DNA of 5,721 nucleotides from assembly GCA_947065955.1 (NCBI GenBank), contig CAMSXY010000080.1, positions 1 through 5,721 on the forward strand, read 5' to 3'. Source of the DNA: an uncultured Caryophanales bacterium (GTDB taxonomy: Bacteria; Bacillota_I; Bacilli_A; RF39; UBA660). Numbering within the stretch: the stretch's first letter is position 1; the number at the start of each line of letters is the position of its first letter. Shown here piece after piece: positions 5,678 to 5,721 of this stretch. The position numbers were made by a program, and so were the translations under genes. The notes under the pieces were generated by a model, which was not told the DNA's origin, did no database searches, and saw only the letters and a list, made by a program, of their open reading frames with translations.

Positions 5678-5721
5678 AGATCGGAAGAGCGTCGTGTAGG
5701 GAAAGAGTGTTCATCCTTGTG
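5678..5721. other. Illumina TruSeq adapter contamination (not genomic)
   Basis: AGATCGGAAGAGC (5678-5690) is the standard TruSeq adapter start, and 5691-5710 (GTCGTGTAGG then GAAAGAGTGT) continues it exactly on the read-2/P5 side. The next eight bases, TCATCCTT (5711-5718), sit where an i5 index belongs. GTG (5719-5721) matches the beginning of the constant P5 part, GTGTAGATC. These 44 bases are therefore library-construction sequence joined to the contig end. Genomic sequence ends at 5677. On the minus strand the adapter reads in frame into the last gene as TLFPYTTLFRS followed by Glu-Glu, an artefact peptide. Confidence 0.97.

Noticed and set aside
1..5721. CRISPR array, tRNA or rRNA genes
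   Set aside because: No regularly spaced direct repeats, no cloverleaf-like GC-rich segments and no rRNA signatures are visible on either strand.

Overview
The window is low-GC, AT-rich DNA that uses the standard genetic code: several in-frame TGG tryptophan codons and strong Shine-Dalgarno sites are visible. The long, N-terminally extended form of glutamyl-tRNA synthetase points to a Firmicute, probably of the Clostridia or Erysipelotrichia type. This placement is an inference from protein style, not a database match.

Layout. Bases 1-55 look like one terminal end of an IS3-family (IS150-type) insertion sequence, which stops 3 nt beyond the gltX stop codon. gltX (minus strand, 59-1720) is a complete housekeeping gene with a textbook sigma-A promoter and a leader of only about 22 nt. 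A small putative membrane protein of uncertain reality (minus, up to 2075) follows. An intergenic region (2076-2284) carries overlapping, opposed promoter elements. The largest gene (plus, 2285-4885) encodes an 866-residue Upf1-like superfamily 1 helicase. All its helicase motifs are present, it has a long coiled-coil insertion, and it ends in a PD-(D/E)XK-like nuclease domain of the DUF2726/DUF559/Vsr type. This single-gene helicase-nuclease architecture resembles several single-protein anti-phage systems and is the best candidate here for an undescribed system. An AT-rich inverted repeat at 5041-5081 lies between this gene and two convergent minus-strand genes. Those two are a 33-residue one-helix membrane peptide with a perfect Shine-Dalgarno site (5171-5272) and, upstream of it, a three-helix membrane protein (5294 onward) that is probably missing its N-terminus.

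The last 44 bases (5678-5721) are not genomic. They match the Illumina TruSeq adapter followed by what looks like an 8-base index and the start of the P5 side. The right edge of the window is therefore a contaminated contig end, and the upstream part of the last gene was never assembled. The left edge, inside an IS end, also looks like a repeat-induced contig end. The window is thus probably one complete short-read contig.

The genes do not form one pathway. gltX serves translation, the helicase-nuclease is a likely accessory or defence gene, and the two small membrane proteins look like a separate operon arriving from beyond the right edge.
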